A stretch of 64,000 nt of DNA from NCBI GenBank assembly GCA_039707465.1, contig CM077644.1, positions 221,607,962-221,671,961 on the forward strand, given 5' to 3'. The first letter of the stretch is position 1, and every line of letters starts with the position of its first letter. Under the pieces are notes generated by a model. It saw nothing but the letters and a program-made list of their open reading frames with translations. It was not told the DNA's origin and made no database searches. Of this stretch, positions 33,560 to 44,173 are shown one piece after another. A program made the position numbers and the translations under genes. The stretch is from Rhabdophis nuchalis. Lineage: Eukaryota; Chordata; Lepidosauria; Squamata; Natricidae.

Positions 33560-34280
33560 ATTGAAGGGAACTAGAACAATTTCATATGACTCTCTGGACC
33601 AATTTTAAAAGTATACCACCTAAAGAAAATGCTATCTAGCCCCTGTTCAATTATTTTCAACAATGTTGAGGTCACTCTCTCCAGTTCCACTGTTGAAAGT
33701 TTCTGCAGTGTTTCCAATTATACAAGCTGGCTTCATTTTCTTCCATGACAACTTCTCAGATCTTTGAAGAGAGCCACTAATATACACTCTTTGCTCAGGA
33801 CTAAATATACCCAGATCTCTAAATTATTATTCACAAAGCCACAGCTGGCTCAGGACATTTTTTTTTCTCATGGAATGGGAGATAACCCACCACCATATCA
33901 ATTATAATCATTCATTTGGTCACTTATAATTATGGGTCTGGGTTCTTTTGGAGAAGGGCGGGATACAAATCGAATAAAATCAAAAATCAAATCAAATTCA
34001 CTTCATGAATCTTATTTCAACAATGTTGATAAGTCAAATTCATCTACATGGCTGGAAAGCAGTAAGCAAACTTAGAGGGCTCATACATAGTCTGTTGTTA
34101 AAAATATGCAGCTTAATTGTCCATTCATTAATCCCTCCAAACCAAATTGTAACTGTCATCTGAAATTATTGTTTCACTCTGACTTGCATAAGTCTCAGTA
34201 GCAAGACCTATCAATAATCTAATTGTCCTCTTCTGAATGTTTTTTTAATAGGACACTTAAAATGTCAATGCAATAAATGC
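33560..34280 (-). mobile_element. Ancient CR1 LINE relic, antisense, with a younger L2 tail
   Basis: Follows the CR1 order in decayed form: GTTCAATTATTTTCAACAAT, CAGTTCCACTGTTGAAAGTT, ACTAAATATACCCAGATCTC, then TTGTCCTCTTCTGAATG and a distal part. Around 33930-33995 it is interrupted by an L2 tail (TTCTTTTGGAGAAGGGCGGG then an AAATCAAATCAAATTC tail). Confidence 0.5.
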
Positions 34281-34289
34281 AATGGAAGT

Positions 34290-35790
34290 ATGTACCGTAA
34301 CATTGAGAGGTACCCCATTGCTAATTCTTCCCAGGAAGACATTACCTTAAATTCAGGAATGGTCCACATACACCCAGTCCTCATCACTGGATCATTGCAA
34401 CATCCTATATTGAATTTGATGCAAAGAATAGGCATCTCAGATCAATCTCCATATGCAGAAGCTATCTTCATTATAAAACACACAGAAAATGTCCTTCAGT
34501 TAGTCCAGATGGAAAAAATTATCAAGTGGTAATATGTGTGCTCATGAATCTTACCACCAATCTTGATGGCTTGAGGTTCTACAAGAGGACAGGAATGTAT
34601 TAAATATCAAAGCACGCATGGCAATGTCAAGCACATACTATATATTTTTAAAAAGCTCTTCAGGGATTTCCCTCAGCGGAAAGGGAAAAGAAAGAGAGCA
34701 TGACACATCAGAAGCTAAATCCCTGCCTATTTTATTCCGTTCTTCCACAGTAGATAACCATAATGCCCACAAATAGGATAGGAAAGTAATTTATTTATTT
34801 TTCTTATTATACTGCTTAATGGCTGTTTTAAGCTGTTACACCAATACCGTGCTTCTAATAGTTTTAAAACTGACAAAAGATTTTCCAAATTGGTTCTTTG
34901 TGAGTCACTTTGGGCAATTATCCTACATTTTAAAAATCTATTTATATATTTAGTCACTAGTGTGTCTCCCTGAAAATAATTATTTTCTTTTGACACCCCC
35001 CAAATAACCATTTGGCCTTATTTTCAGGGAGGTCTTATTATTTTTGAGGTGCAGGAGGCAGAGAGCATGGTCACCTCATGGCTGCTGCTATGTTGCAACG
35101 TTTTCAGGAAAACAGGGTAGGAAAATGAAATAACAGCTTCCATAAAGCAACAATGAAACTAAGCAAGGAGAAAAATGTATGTATAAAAAATATCTTGGAT
35201 GGCAAATTGTGTCTACAGCAGAAATCTTTGAAGCAGAAGTCTAGATCCCATTCCAGAAAATGAACAAGACGGTCCTTTAAGCTAAATTGAACTTGCTTGC
35301 CATGTTTTAAGGTAAGCAAAGTAACACACTTCACTTTCTAAAAAGTTCTTTCTCCCATAAATGCAGAATATAACATCTCAGCTACTTCGTTGATGGAAGA
35401 GAACTGAAATATTTTGATGAGGAAAATAAGACGAATGTTTTATGAGCTTTTCCGATATCTGGGACAATAGAGGGGGCTCTCTGCTCCAGATTATTTCCTG
35501 TGGATTTCATGCTAGTGGAAACAGGATCTCTATCTTTTCGGAGAAATCCAACCTGCCTGAATCCAAGTTCAGATGCTGCATTCTCTGGAAGAAAGGGAAC
35601 CTAGCCACACCAACAAGTTCTAAATCAAAATCTATTAATTGTTTTTCTTTAGCTCCTGGCTCCCCCAGACTAATTCTGTCTAATGCATGTACGCTCTAAT
35701 TATTCCCAGTATTTTTTAATCAGCTAAAAGCAGTCTTCATTGCTCCTACCATATTTCATTGCTCCTACCATAGCTATACCCAGATGTGCT
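34290..35790. other. Unassigned non-coding sequence
   Basis: No gene. A 20-bp tandem duplication (TTTCATTGCTCCTACCATA) is seen at about 35736-35773. Confidence 0.45.
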
Positions 35791-35799
35791 ATTTTTGGT

Positions 35800-36220
35800 C
35801 TTGGATGGTTACAGTTTCCTCCCTTGTTACTATGGCGATTATCTACCCAACGGTTTTGCTTACCAGCTCCTATGCTGTCATCGTGTGGTGTTTAATTTAC
35901 AAAACTGATACAAACCTTGGTGGGGGAGAAAAAAGTTGCCAATATTTCTCACACTCTGTTTGATTTATTTCTCGGTGTCAGCCAAAGTAGAGCATTTATT
36001 ATGATTCACCTTGGCCTGATGACATTCCATTTTTCATATTGAAGATGTTCCTGGAAAACAAGCTCAACTTCCCTTTAGACTTCGGGAGATCACATAATAA
36101 ATGAGAAGTCTGGTTTTCCTCAGGGCCCCAATAAGAAGGAGTGTTTATGTTGAAGGATCAAGCCCCATGGAATATTTACAAAATTTGTTGCGAGGTGTCG
36201 AACTATAAATCTCCAGCTTG
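35800..36220. promoter_or_regulatory. Candidate conserved non-coding element
   Basis: Repeat-free, balanced composition, with ATTATGATTCACCTTGGCC, GATCACATAATAAATGAG and TTACAAAACTGATACAAACC. It has no coding frame or simple repeat. Nominated on texture only. Confidence 0.3.
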
Positions 36221-36569
36221 AAGCCTACATCAAATAGAAACCAAGACCTATAAAACACAGTGTAAAACAAGATGTCAGGAGACAAAAATGTAAATATTTT
36301 AAAGAATTATTTAAATCCTTAAGTGTCTGCCACATAAATAACACAAAATTTATGTTATCAAATGGACTTTGGGGCTGACATTCAAAAATTATAAATGAAT
36401 TAAATATTTTCATACAGCAAGACAGCAGAGAAAAATAATTTTAGAATAGGAGGGTTGTGGTGCTATTAATATTAATAGTTGTTATTGTTATTGCCACTAC
36501 TATTTTCTTGATAAAGGAACATAGTGCATCTAAATTCACAGGGCACTTTGATCATTTTAATCTCATCCA

Positions 36570-36690
36570 TCACCAAATAGTCATACAGACCAGGTCCTTA
36601 ATAGTCCCAATTTATAGATGGAGAATTGAGGCTAACAGACAGTGACTTACTCAAGCTACACAGAATCTTAATGGCTGAGAAGGCCAATTA
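36570..36690 (+). mobile_element. MIR/L2-like ancient SINE relic
   Basis: Contains CCAATTTATAGATGGAGAAT, TGAGGCTAACAGACAGTGAC and TTACTCAAGCTACACAGAAT, the MIR/L2 order 'cccatttTAcAGATGaGgAAacTGAGGc...gacTTgcccaaggtCACACAg'. Confidence 0.55.
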
Positions 36691-36890
36691 GTGAAGAGAC
36701 AGAGGAAAGAACATTTCTCTCAGGACTATATGCCATCAGGGAATCAAATAAACAAGTATTGAGAAGAGTCAAAATCAAATATGGACAATGTTGACATCTG
36801 TTTGTCTGTCTGTCTCTTTCTTTCTCTCTCTTCTCCATCTTTTTTTCCCTTATTCTTCTCTTGTTCTTTCATAGACTTTGAAATCTTTGG

Positions 36891-37165
36891 CAGTGGTGGG
36901 ATTCAAATAATTTAACAACTGGGTTCACCTGGGGTCAGGTTGGCTGTCATTCCTGTCCTCCAGCTCCACCTGCCAGGAGCACCATACAGAAACAGTCCTC
37001 GTTCTGGTACGGTGCTCTGGAGGGCCCACCTTCCATCCTTACCTGTATTTGAGCTCTTTGGCATTTCTGCACATGCACATGGAGCATACAGCCCCTGTAC
37101 AACACTCTGCCAAGGAGCTAGAGTGTCACGGAGGCATCGTGGACCGTCGCAGGAGGTAAGGATGC
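36891..37165. mobile_element. hAT-type element, left part only
   Basis: Begins CAGTGGTGGGATTCAAATAA after ATCTTTGG. No complementary right end or second ATCTTTGG was located, so the right boundary is approximate. The interior is GC-rich and non-coding. Confidence 0.5.
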
Positions 37166-37925
37166 TGGTTCAAAGGTAAAACAATAATTTTTGCCATTTT
37201 TGTCAAGGAAGATTGGGGGAGGGAGGAGTTTGAATTATTTCCATGAATTTTAATAAAGACTTTTTCTTAATCCATGAGCTAGGTGATAATCGGTCTTTGA
37301 ATCGTACTTGGGATGAATGATTACGAATATAAAGTTTACTGGGGGGACGGCAAAATATAGTGGCCACATTTCTATTGGCCACGTCTGCACTGTCCCAGGG
37401 AGCAGTGATTTACTTCTTTTGCTTCTCATGCAGAACTGCAGTACAGTATCCTCAACTGACTCTTACGACAACAATCTGGAAATCATTCCAGATCTGCAAT
37501 GCAGTATCAAGAACAGTGATAGAAAGCCAGCTGACCAATCTTCTCCCACCCAGGGCTCTCCCGATGCAGTAAATCAATTCACGCAGTTGTTTTCAGTTTC
37601 CCAACAACTTTCATCTATGCAAAAACTGGGGGAAATCACACTCCAAAAGTGAATAGGTTCAGTGCAAAGACGTGGGCAGTATCAAGACAAAAACTGTTTT
37701 CTTGTATTTGTTTTTCTTGTATTTATTTGTTTATTTGCATTTATTTGTTTTCTTGTATTTACAGCAAACCCCATTCCTTACTAGTACTGATGATGCTACT
37801 GTAGAAAGTCAGCACTCACCCATCCTCCTAGAGAATGAAATTAGGGAATAAATAAAAGGCAGGATAGAATATGTCCCCTAAAAAAAAGAAATGGAAAAAG
37901 AATTTTAAGGGAGGCAGAAACCAGC
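37166..37925. other. Unassigned sequence
   Basis: The ORF 37317-37652 (111 aa) has no recognised domain. A TTTATTTG-rich stretch lies at 37690-37760. Confidence 0.45.
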
Positions 37926-37929
37926 ACCA

Positions 37930-38298
37930 GTCTCCCGGGCCCAAGCAGAAACTGAGGAGGACGGCTTTTAGCAATGCAGATATGGTAATCCATTCAGAAA
38001 GACTGGGTCAGACAGAAACTTTAGATAAGCAACAAGCCAAAGATTGACAAGAGTAACTCAGACAAACGCCTAGGATTTGCATTTCCCCTTTTGCCTATAG
38101 AGCCAGCCATGACCCCAACATAACCCCATAGGGATCCAAAAGTTATAAAAAACCCCACCCACTCTCAACTCCATTTTGGTCAACTGTCTGAGAACTGCAC
38201 CCTGTGGTTCCGTTCACCAATAAACATGCTCTTTCTTTCCAATCAGTCTCCATTTCATTTCCAGTTTAGAACTGGAACTGGATTTTTCTTCCAACACT
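37930..38298 (+). mobile_element. Possible LTR of an endogenous retrovirus-like element
   Basis: Features in LTR order: a purine-rich stretch upstream (AAAGAAATGGAAAAAG, 37884), a TATA-like TTATAAAAAACCCC (38141), CTGAGAACTGCACCC (38189), a polyadenylation signal CAATAAACATG (38218) and a terminal CTTCCAACA (38297). No gag/pol/env sequence or paired LTR is visible. The 5' end is uncertain. Confidence 0.45.
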
Positions 38299-38306
38299 GC
38301 CTAGTT

Positions 38307-38679
38307 CAGTAATGGCTAACCTTTTTTGGCTTTTGTGCCAAAAGTGGGGGGAGCGCAGGAGGAGATTGTGCATGGGCGTGCCACACCCATATTGCTATGT
38401 GTGCAACCCCCTGCTTTTGGTGCGCTTTTTTCGCCCTCCTCAGGCTTCAGAGGCTTTCTAGGAGCCTGGGGAGGGTGAAAACAGCCTCTCCCCACCTCCA
38501 AAGGCTTCAGGAGCTTCCCTGAAGCCTCCAGAGGGCGAAAAACGGCCTCAAAAGAAGGCCTAAATCAACTGGCCAGCACACACAAGCATGCTGGAACTGA
38601 CAGGGCAACACCTCGTGTGCCCTAAGAAATGGTTCTGTCTGCCACCTGTGGCACCCGTGCCATAGGTTCGCCATCACGG
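38307..38679. mobile_element. hAT-type MITE of the 'CAGTGATGGCGAACC' family
   Basis: Left end CAGTAATGGCTAACC, right end GGTTCGCCATCACGG. Flanks GCCTAGTT (38299-38306) and ACCTAGTT (38680-38687) match 7 of 8. The interior has GCGTGCCACACCC, CTCCAGAGGGCGAAAA and inverted GAAGCCT/AGGCTTC words. Sibling of the 16.08 and 54.72 kb copies. Confidence 0.88.
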
Positions 38680-38817
38680 ACCTAGTTAGTGTAATTAAAC
38701 ATTTGCAAGAAATCAGGCAAGCTCAGAGAGCACCAAGGGCCCCGTATTTCTTGTGTTTATTCTTAAATGTAATTTATCAATTGCTGTTCTTTAGATTATT
38801 CTGTGCCTATTTCATCT

Positions 38818-38835
38818 TTCTCTCTCTCTCCCTCC

Positions 38836-38876
<41 letters not shown>

Positions 38877-38936
38877 TGTCTCTCTCTGTATGTCTCCCTC
38901 CCTCTCTGTCTTCCTCTCTCTCTCTCTCTCTCTCTC
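38818..38936. repeat. (CT)n-(GT)n-(CT)n compound microsatellite
   Basis: A pyrimidine CT-rich stretch surrounds a (GT)n core at about 38838-38874. Confidence 0.93.
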
Positions 38937-39024
38937 ATCACATTATTTAATTAATTATACCTTACTACCAACCTCATTTGCAGGGGGTGGGTGGGAGCTT
39001 TGATCATACCGTCACAGCTGCCAC

Positions 39025-39065
39025 TTTATTTATTTATCTATTTATCTATTTATCTATTTATCTAT

Positions 39066-39137
<72 letters not shown>

Positions 39138-39158
39138 TTATTTATTTATTTATTTAAT
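39025..39158. repeat. (TTTA/TCTA)n tetranucleotide array at an L2 3' end
   Basis: Interspersed TTTATCTA units, a long pure (ATCT)n, then (TTTA)n run straight into the antisense L2 terminus. The positional relation suggests growth from the LINE tail. Confidence 0.95.
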
Positions 39159-39245
39159 TCGATTTATAAACCGCCCTATCTCCCCGAAGGGACTCAAGGC
39201 GGTGCACAGGAAACAATAAAACCACATTCAATAAATACAATATAC
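39159..39245 (-). mobile_element. L2-type LINE 3' tail, antisense
   Basis: ATTCGATTTATAAACCGCCC and CCCCGAAGGGACTCAAGGCG are the reverse complement of the hairpin-like L2 terminus (compare 43570-43610). The remainder is 5'-truncated. Confidence 0.75.
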
Positions 39246-39785
39246 CTTGATTTCTTTTCTTTTTTTTTAAATGCAATCCTGACTGCTCAAATTCCCATAT
39301 AGACATTTGAGAGCACATGGAATTCTCAGATTGTTCAACTCTGGGGTGGAATAAAAATATATGGCTGAAAGTATAGGAAGACCTGCTTTCTGACTTTGAG
39401 TGATTAAAAATTTTGATGGAGTCCCTAGCATGCAGTACTAAACATGAAGATGGGCTATTGGTATTTAAAAAGAAGGATATTCAAATAGGGAGTGAAGAAT
39501 CCTTATATATGCGGGAGCTTCTAATAAATGCAAAACCTGTTTCAAAACGCCTTTTCACACTAATCTTATTATTAATGAAAGGGTAATAAAGGTCTGGCCT
39601 GTAAATCAAATCTGGCTTGTGAGACTTTTTTTTTTTTTGCATGATCTGCAAAAGCCCAAAGTGATCTTTGAAAACCCCTCCTTGAACTTCCTGCCCATCA
39701 ACGTGGTACAGATCCACCTCAGACAGTCTCCAGGCACTGCTCAATCAACACATGTCTGAATCATGGAAGCCCGCTTATCTGATGC
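39246..39785. other. Unassigned AT-rich sequence
   Basis: No gene. Contains a T12 run near 39627. Confidence 0.45.
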
Positions 39786-39789
39786 TAGC

Positions 39790-40192
39790 TGATAACCTGG
39801 CATTGCCCGGGTATTTATTTATGTTAATCCCATATTAGACAAGAAAAGGAATGAATTATATCTATAGTGTCAAGTCAAAGTAACGCTGGAACACACGCAC
39901 AAAATTTGAATCCAAAATGCATACTACCATTGTCAAAAGTACTGTGATTTGACACTATGGATATAATTCATTCCTTTTCATTTTAGCAGCCCAGGCATTC
40001 CAGAGTTGTGCTGGAACACACACACAGAGGCACACAGACATACAAACATATCACACACACCAAAGGGTGTTAGGGGTGTCTTACTCCCACTTTATTTGTT
40101 TCCAGAGAGTAATTCATCTGTGTACCAAGTTTGGTTGACATTGCTTGAGGCATTCCAGAGTTATGCTGGAACACACACACACATACACACAG

Positions 40193-40193
<1 letters not shown>
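39790..40193. repeat. Unclassified interspersed repeat with inverted and direct internal copies
   Basis: GATAACCTGGCATTGCCCGG (39789) opens the unit. GAAAAGGAATGAATTATATC (39843) and its complement (about 39959-39979) form a 35-bp-arm inverted repeat around a 75-bp centre. AGGCATTCCAGAGTTGTGCT (39992) recurs at 40147 as a direct repeat with one change. Each copy is followed by a CACACA run. The second leads directly into the GATA/GGAT array. Confidence 0.6.
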
Positions 40194-40228
<35 letters not shown>

Positions 40229-40308
40229 GGATGGATGGATGGATGGATGGATGGATGGATGGATGGATGGATGGATGGATGGATGGATGGATGGATGGAT
40301 GGATGGAT
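40194..40308. repeat. (GATA)n-(GGAT)n compound tetranucleotide microsatellite
   Basis: About eight GATA units switch to about 20 GGAT units. It gives 'MDGWMDGW' and 'IHPSIHPS' artefact frames on the two strands. Confidence 0.97.
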
Positions 40309-40309
40309 A

Positions 40310-41010
40310 TAGATTGGCATTAAGAATGAAGATCACTGTGAAGGATGAAGATCCTACTATCAGAATCCAAAAAATCTATCCTGAGTCATTCCCACTCTGT
40401 AATAAAAACTTTAGCTCACTTCTTTGTTTGTTTCTCCTCTCCTAAGATGTGCTACCATTAAGCAGAATGAGACAACCGTCCCAGGGCACTGATTTGGAAA
40501 TACACAAGAAGGTAGCAAATTGTAGAGATGGGATGTTGTTTTTCCTGCCAAGGGATGTGACAGGTGACTGAGGTTTTTGTGCCTCAGGTGCCAAAAAAAA
40601 CAACAATATGGCAAACCTTTGACACACCTTCTTTGGGGCACTTCCTTAAGCAAATATTATCAAGCATTGCATGATAAATTAATGTTGCTAAATGCACAAG
40701 CCCGCAATCTGCAGCCACCTAGGTTTCAACTAAATACGTCTGTCCCTATACACACATAGTACATTCGCGGTACAATTTTCCATTTAGTAGTTCTAAACTA
40801 TTGGAAACCATCATCTGTTTCTTTCTCCTTGCACACAAAATATCCAACATTCATTTCTAAGTTTGTCTGCTCACCTGTGACTCTGGGCAGTGTGCAGAAT
40901 ATTAGAAGTTCAATTAAAAGATAATTAGGAATGAATCTGTAACATTGTATCTGTGAATATATCAAAAATCCGCTGTATCTGGTTCAGACAAAAGTTTGTA
41001 GTTCCTGATG
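40310..41010. other. Unassigned non-coding sequence
   Basis: No gene or recognised repeat. Confidence 0.45.
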
Positions 41011-41015
41011 TTATC

Positions 41016-41095
41016 TAGGGAGGGGAGAGGAGAGGAGAGGAGAGGAGAGGAGAAGAGAGGAGGAGAGGAGAGGAGAGGAGGGGAGGGGAGAAAGC
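41016..41095. repeat. (GGAGA)n pentanucleotide array
   Basis: Imperfect GGAGA/GGGGA units, all purine. Confidence 0.93.
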
Positions 41096-41099
41096 TTTG

Positions 41100-41940
41100 C
41101 AGTCCTATGAATGGTCAATGCTTCACCAGTTGGAATAGAAATCAAAGAGATGCCCACTGGAAGATGTAAGAGTTGAATAGAGCACTAGCTTCTAAAGGTG
41201 AAAAATTCATTATTTGATTTAATGGGCCATTGTTGGATGAACTGCAATATTGTTTAAAAGGTGACTACTTTTCAGTAGAAAACATAGATAAGCCCCCTCA
41301 GTTGAAACGGCTATGCAGGGCAGTAACCAGCTCTTGGAGGGGAGGTGCAATGCAGCCTTGGTGGCCAATCAGAGTTGGGTTGTCAGATCAGACAAAGTGT
41401 GTGAGGTAATTGGCCTTAAGAGCTTAAAATGGCTGAGACTGGAGAAAAAAAATCTGCAATTTTCATTTGAAGCTGAATATTTGTTTATTTGATTAAACAA
41501 GTTCGTATGCCACCACAATTTGTTTAAAAAAACTATTACCAGTTTTTTATACAATATAAAACAAGCTCCTTATTTTTTTTAAAAAAGATTTTATTTATTG
41601 ATATGAGATCAGTATCTGAAAATCAATATGGTCATGATCAAAGTCACAGATTTGCACAGAACAAGCCTAACAGGTATAAGAAAGAAAAATATCAGTTGAG
41701 ATGCTCAAGGTTCCCACTCCTCAACATTTATATTAATAAATGAAAGGAATCATAATCAAATCTGCAATACATTGATAGGAAACAAAAATAAGATGAAAAT
41801 AACAGGTTCATAGTTAATACAGATAAATATTCTGCTATTTATTTAGGAAGCAAAATCAGAATGGGGGGATCAAATTCAGATTGAGGAGGGAATAGGGTAG
41901 CAATTCTTAAGGTCTTGGAATAGCATTTGATTACAAATGG
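41100..41940. other. Unassigned AT-rich sequence
   Basis: No gene. The T-run and AAAGATTTTATTTATTGATA at about 41572-41605 could be an antisense LINE tail but nothing further supports it. Confidence 0.4.
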
Positions 41941-41944
41941 AATA

Positions 41945-42058
41945 TGATGGTAAAAAGAGTTGACAGTGGAATCAACCAGAATGATGTGGACTCTCCTTCA
42001 TTGAATACATTCAAAAGGATATTAGACATCCATGGTCCTTTCCGCCTTTTATGATCTA
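41945..42058 (+). mobile_element. Diverged CR1 ORF2 C-terminal fragment, sense
   Basis: Words such as GTGGACTCTCCTTCATTGAA, TTCAAAAGGATATTAGACA and CCATGGTCCTTTCCGCC follow the CR1 3' order in sense orientation. Confidence 0.45.
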
Positions 42059-42059
42059 A

Positions 42060-42580
42060 AAATGACCCGTTATCAATCTAGCTAGATACTGTAAATAACC
42101 TGAAAGCAAAGCATAGTTGAAAACTCTATAGGAGAACAAAAGAAATGCCAAACAATAGAGTATGGCCTTGAGATTGGGATGGAATCATTTCCATATGCTA
42201 GTTCTACCCACTGGGTAAAGTCTCTAAACTTTGTTTGTTTGTTTATAAGCTAGACCTCTTCAGTTTGGTTATTTTTGTTAGACTGATTTACTACCATTTC
42301 CTACCTTTGACTCACCCAATGTCATTAAGTGAGCTTCCATAGCTGAGATTGGATCTGCCTTCAGGTCTCCCTGAAACCAGTTCACCCCTCTGTAACTGCT
42401 AGATCCTGCTGGCTGTTATATCTTTTCAAATGGCTTTAGTGAAAGAGTATTTGAGGGGCTGCCACAAAGAAGAGTGTGTGTGGGGGGGTCAACTTATTTT
42501 CCAAAGCACCAGAAGGCAAGACGAGAAACAAGGAATGGAAACAGATCTAGTAGAGAAGCAATGGAGACCATGTAGAGTAA
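42060..42580. other. Unassigned sequence
   Basis: No gene or recognised repeat. Confidence 0.45.
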
Positions 42581-42584
42581 GTGG

Positions 42585-43170
42585 CCAGTTTTAGGTTTCT
42601 GGGTGTTATCATAAAAAAAGAACCTGACCTGGGACACTCACATTGCAGCACTGGTCAAAAGGGCCCAGCAGAGATTATACTACCCGAGACTTCTCAGTTT
42701 AACTGAATGATAAACTGCTGGTGACCTTCTACCACTGCACCATAGAGAGTATTTTAACTTACTGCATCTGTGTATGGTTTGCCAATTGTACAGTGGGAGA
42801 TAAAACAGTGCTCCAGAGGGTCAAGGATCCCAGAGGATCTTTGGTTACCTTCTCCCCTCTTTGGAAAAGCTTTATAGTTCCAGTTCAAAACATTCTCAAA
42901 GGTCCATCTCATCCTGGGCACCCTTTTTTTTTGAACTATTGCCATCTGGATAATAAAAAACAAGGACAAATAGGCTGAAAAACAGCTTATATCCCAGGGC
43001 AGTAACCATGTTGAATTCTATGGTATAGTGCAATATCGGGTTTTCAATTTTAATTATATAGAATGTAAACTATATATGTTTGTGCTTTTATTTTTATAGT
43101 TATAATGTACTCTGAAGATGGCATTTAATTTTGTTGTACCATGTGTAATGACAATAAACTAAATTAAACT
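42585..43170 (+). mobile_element. Non-LTR retrotransposon (L2/Rex1-type) 3' end, sense
   Basis: The frame around 42590-42980 spells the region after the reverse-transcriptase core. It runs from a 'LGVI..KDLTWDTHIAAL'-like stretch through 'TFYHCTIESILTYCICVW' to a degenerate 'HPGHPFF' zone, with at least one frameshift near 42835. The 3' UTR ends GTTGTACCATGTGTAATGAC then AATAAACTAAATTAAACTAA. The catalytic domain is not included. Confidence 0.7.
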
Positions 43171-43184
43171 AAACTAAATTTGGA

Positions 43185-43636
43185 ACTAAGGACCGCCTCC
43201 TACCACATACCTCCCTTCGACTTGTCCGCTCCCACAGGGAGGGCCTCCTCAGGGTACCGTCCGCCGGTCAATGCCGGCTGGCGATCCCCAGGGGGAGAGC
43301 CTTCTCTGTGGGGGGTCCAGCCCTCTGGAATGACTTCCCCCCCTCCCCCCCCCCCCCGATCTCCGCACCACCACAGACCTACGCCTCTTCCGCCGGGGGT
43401 TAAAAACGCATCTCTTTCATCTCGCCGGGCTGGCATAGATTCAATGATTTTAATTTAATTTTAATTTGGGATTTAAAACTGTTTTAACTGATTTTAGCAC
43501 AGATCTCAAATTTAATCTTATTCTATCCTGGCTATGTATATTATTGTACTTTTTATTTCTTCTGTGCACCGCCCTGAGTCCCACTAGGGAGATAGGGCGG
43601 TATAAAAATGTGATAAATAAATGAATAAATAAATAA
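43185..43636 (+). mobile_element. L2-type LINE 3' end, sense
   Basis: C-terminal ORF2 sequence (GGCTGGCGATCCCCAGGGGG, GAGAGCCTTCTCTGTGGGGG, then TTAAAAACGCATCTCTTTCA) is followed by the AT-rich 3' UTR, the hairpin-like end CTGTGCACCGCCCTGAGTCC / AGGGAGATAGGGCGG, and an (AAAT)n tail. It is interrupted by a poly-C tract (about 43337-43358). The ORFs 43180-43458 and 43200-43436 are artefacts of this element. Confidence 0.82.
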
Positions 43637-44075
43637 GGAGAAACTTCCTAACAGTGAGGACAATTAACCAATGGAACAACTTGCATGGTAGTTGTAGGTG
43701 CTTCATCACTGGTGGTTTTTAAGAAGAGACTTTACAGTCACTTGTCTGAAATGGTATAGGGCAGGAGTTGGCAACTTTAAAGCCACAAGGCCATAACTGG
43801 AAGTCCCCCATTCAATTGTGGAGCTGACCGGAAGTACAGTTCCCACCACCATCACCATAAAGTCTCTTCCTAGCATGGCATCCTTTTTCCTGTATCTGCC
43901 CTAACTGAAAGCCCTATCAATTTGGAGCTGACCAGCAACAGGGAGCTGCAGCAGAGGGATGAAAGAGTCACAGGCAGCTCTAGAGCCGCGGGTTGCCAAC
44001 CCATGGTATTGGGTCTCTGGCTTGAGCAAGGGGCTAGACTAGAAGCCATCCAAGGTTCCTTCCAGCTCTATTCTG
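43637..44075 (+). mobile_element. CR1 LINE 3' end, sense, split by a hAT-type MITE
   Basis: The left piece 43637-43761 (GGAGAAACTTCCTAACAGTG ... GTCTGAAATGGTATAGGG) continues after the MITE at 44006 (GTATTGGGTCTCTGG ... CCAAGGTTCCTTCCAGCTC) to the 3' end. Orientation is opposite to most CR1 copies in the window. Confidence 0.8.
43762..44005. mobile_element. hAT-type MITE inside CR1
   Basis: Left end CAGGAGTTGGCAACTTT, right end GGGTTGCCAACCCATG. Flanks GTATAGGG (43754-43761) and GTATTGGG (44006-44013) match 7 of 8 and restore continuity of the CR1. 244 bp, with no ORF of its own. Confidence 0.82.
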
Positions 44076-44127
44076 CATTTGTCAAAACTGTCCTGCAGCA
44101 CATCCTAGATTACAGTAGCACTGCCAT

Positions 44128-44131
<4 letters not shown>

Positions 44132-44167
<36 letters not shown>
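44132..44167. repeat. (CT)n microsatellite
   Basis: About 18 CT units. Confidence 0.95.

Positions 44168-44173
<6 letters not shown>

Noticed and set aside
37317..37652. 111-aa ORF
   Set aside because: No domain. A second ORF overlaps in another frame, and the Ser/Gln-rich composition is unremarkable.
40194..40308. Regularly spaced short repeats considered as CRISPR-like
   Set aside because: Uninterrupted tetranucleotides with no spacers, in a vertebrate genome.
41572..41605. T-run plus TTTTATTTATTGATA considered as the 3' end of another antisense L1
   Set aside because: No further L1 sequence downstream and no target duplication found.
43180..43458. 92-aa and 78-aa ORFs on opposite strands
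   Set aside because: Both arise from an L2 3' end interrupted by a poly-C tract.
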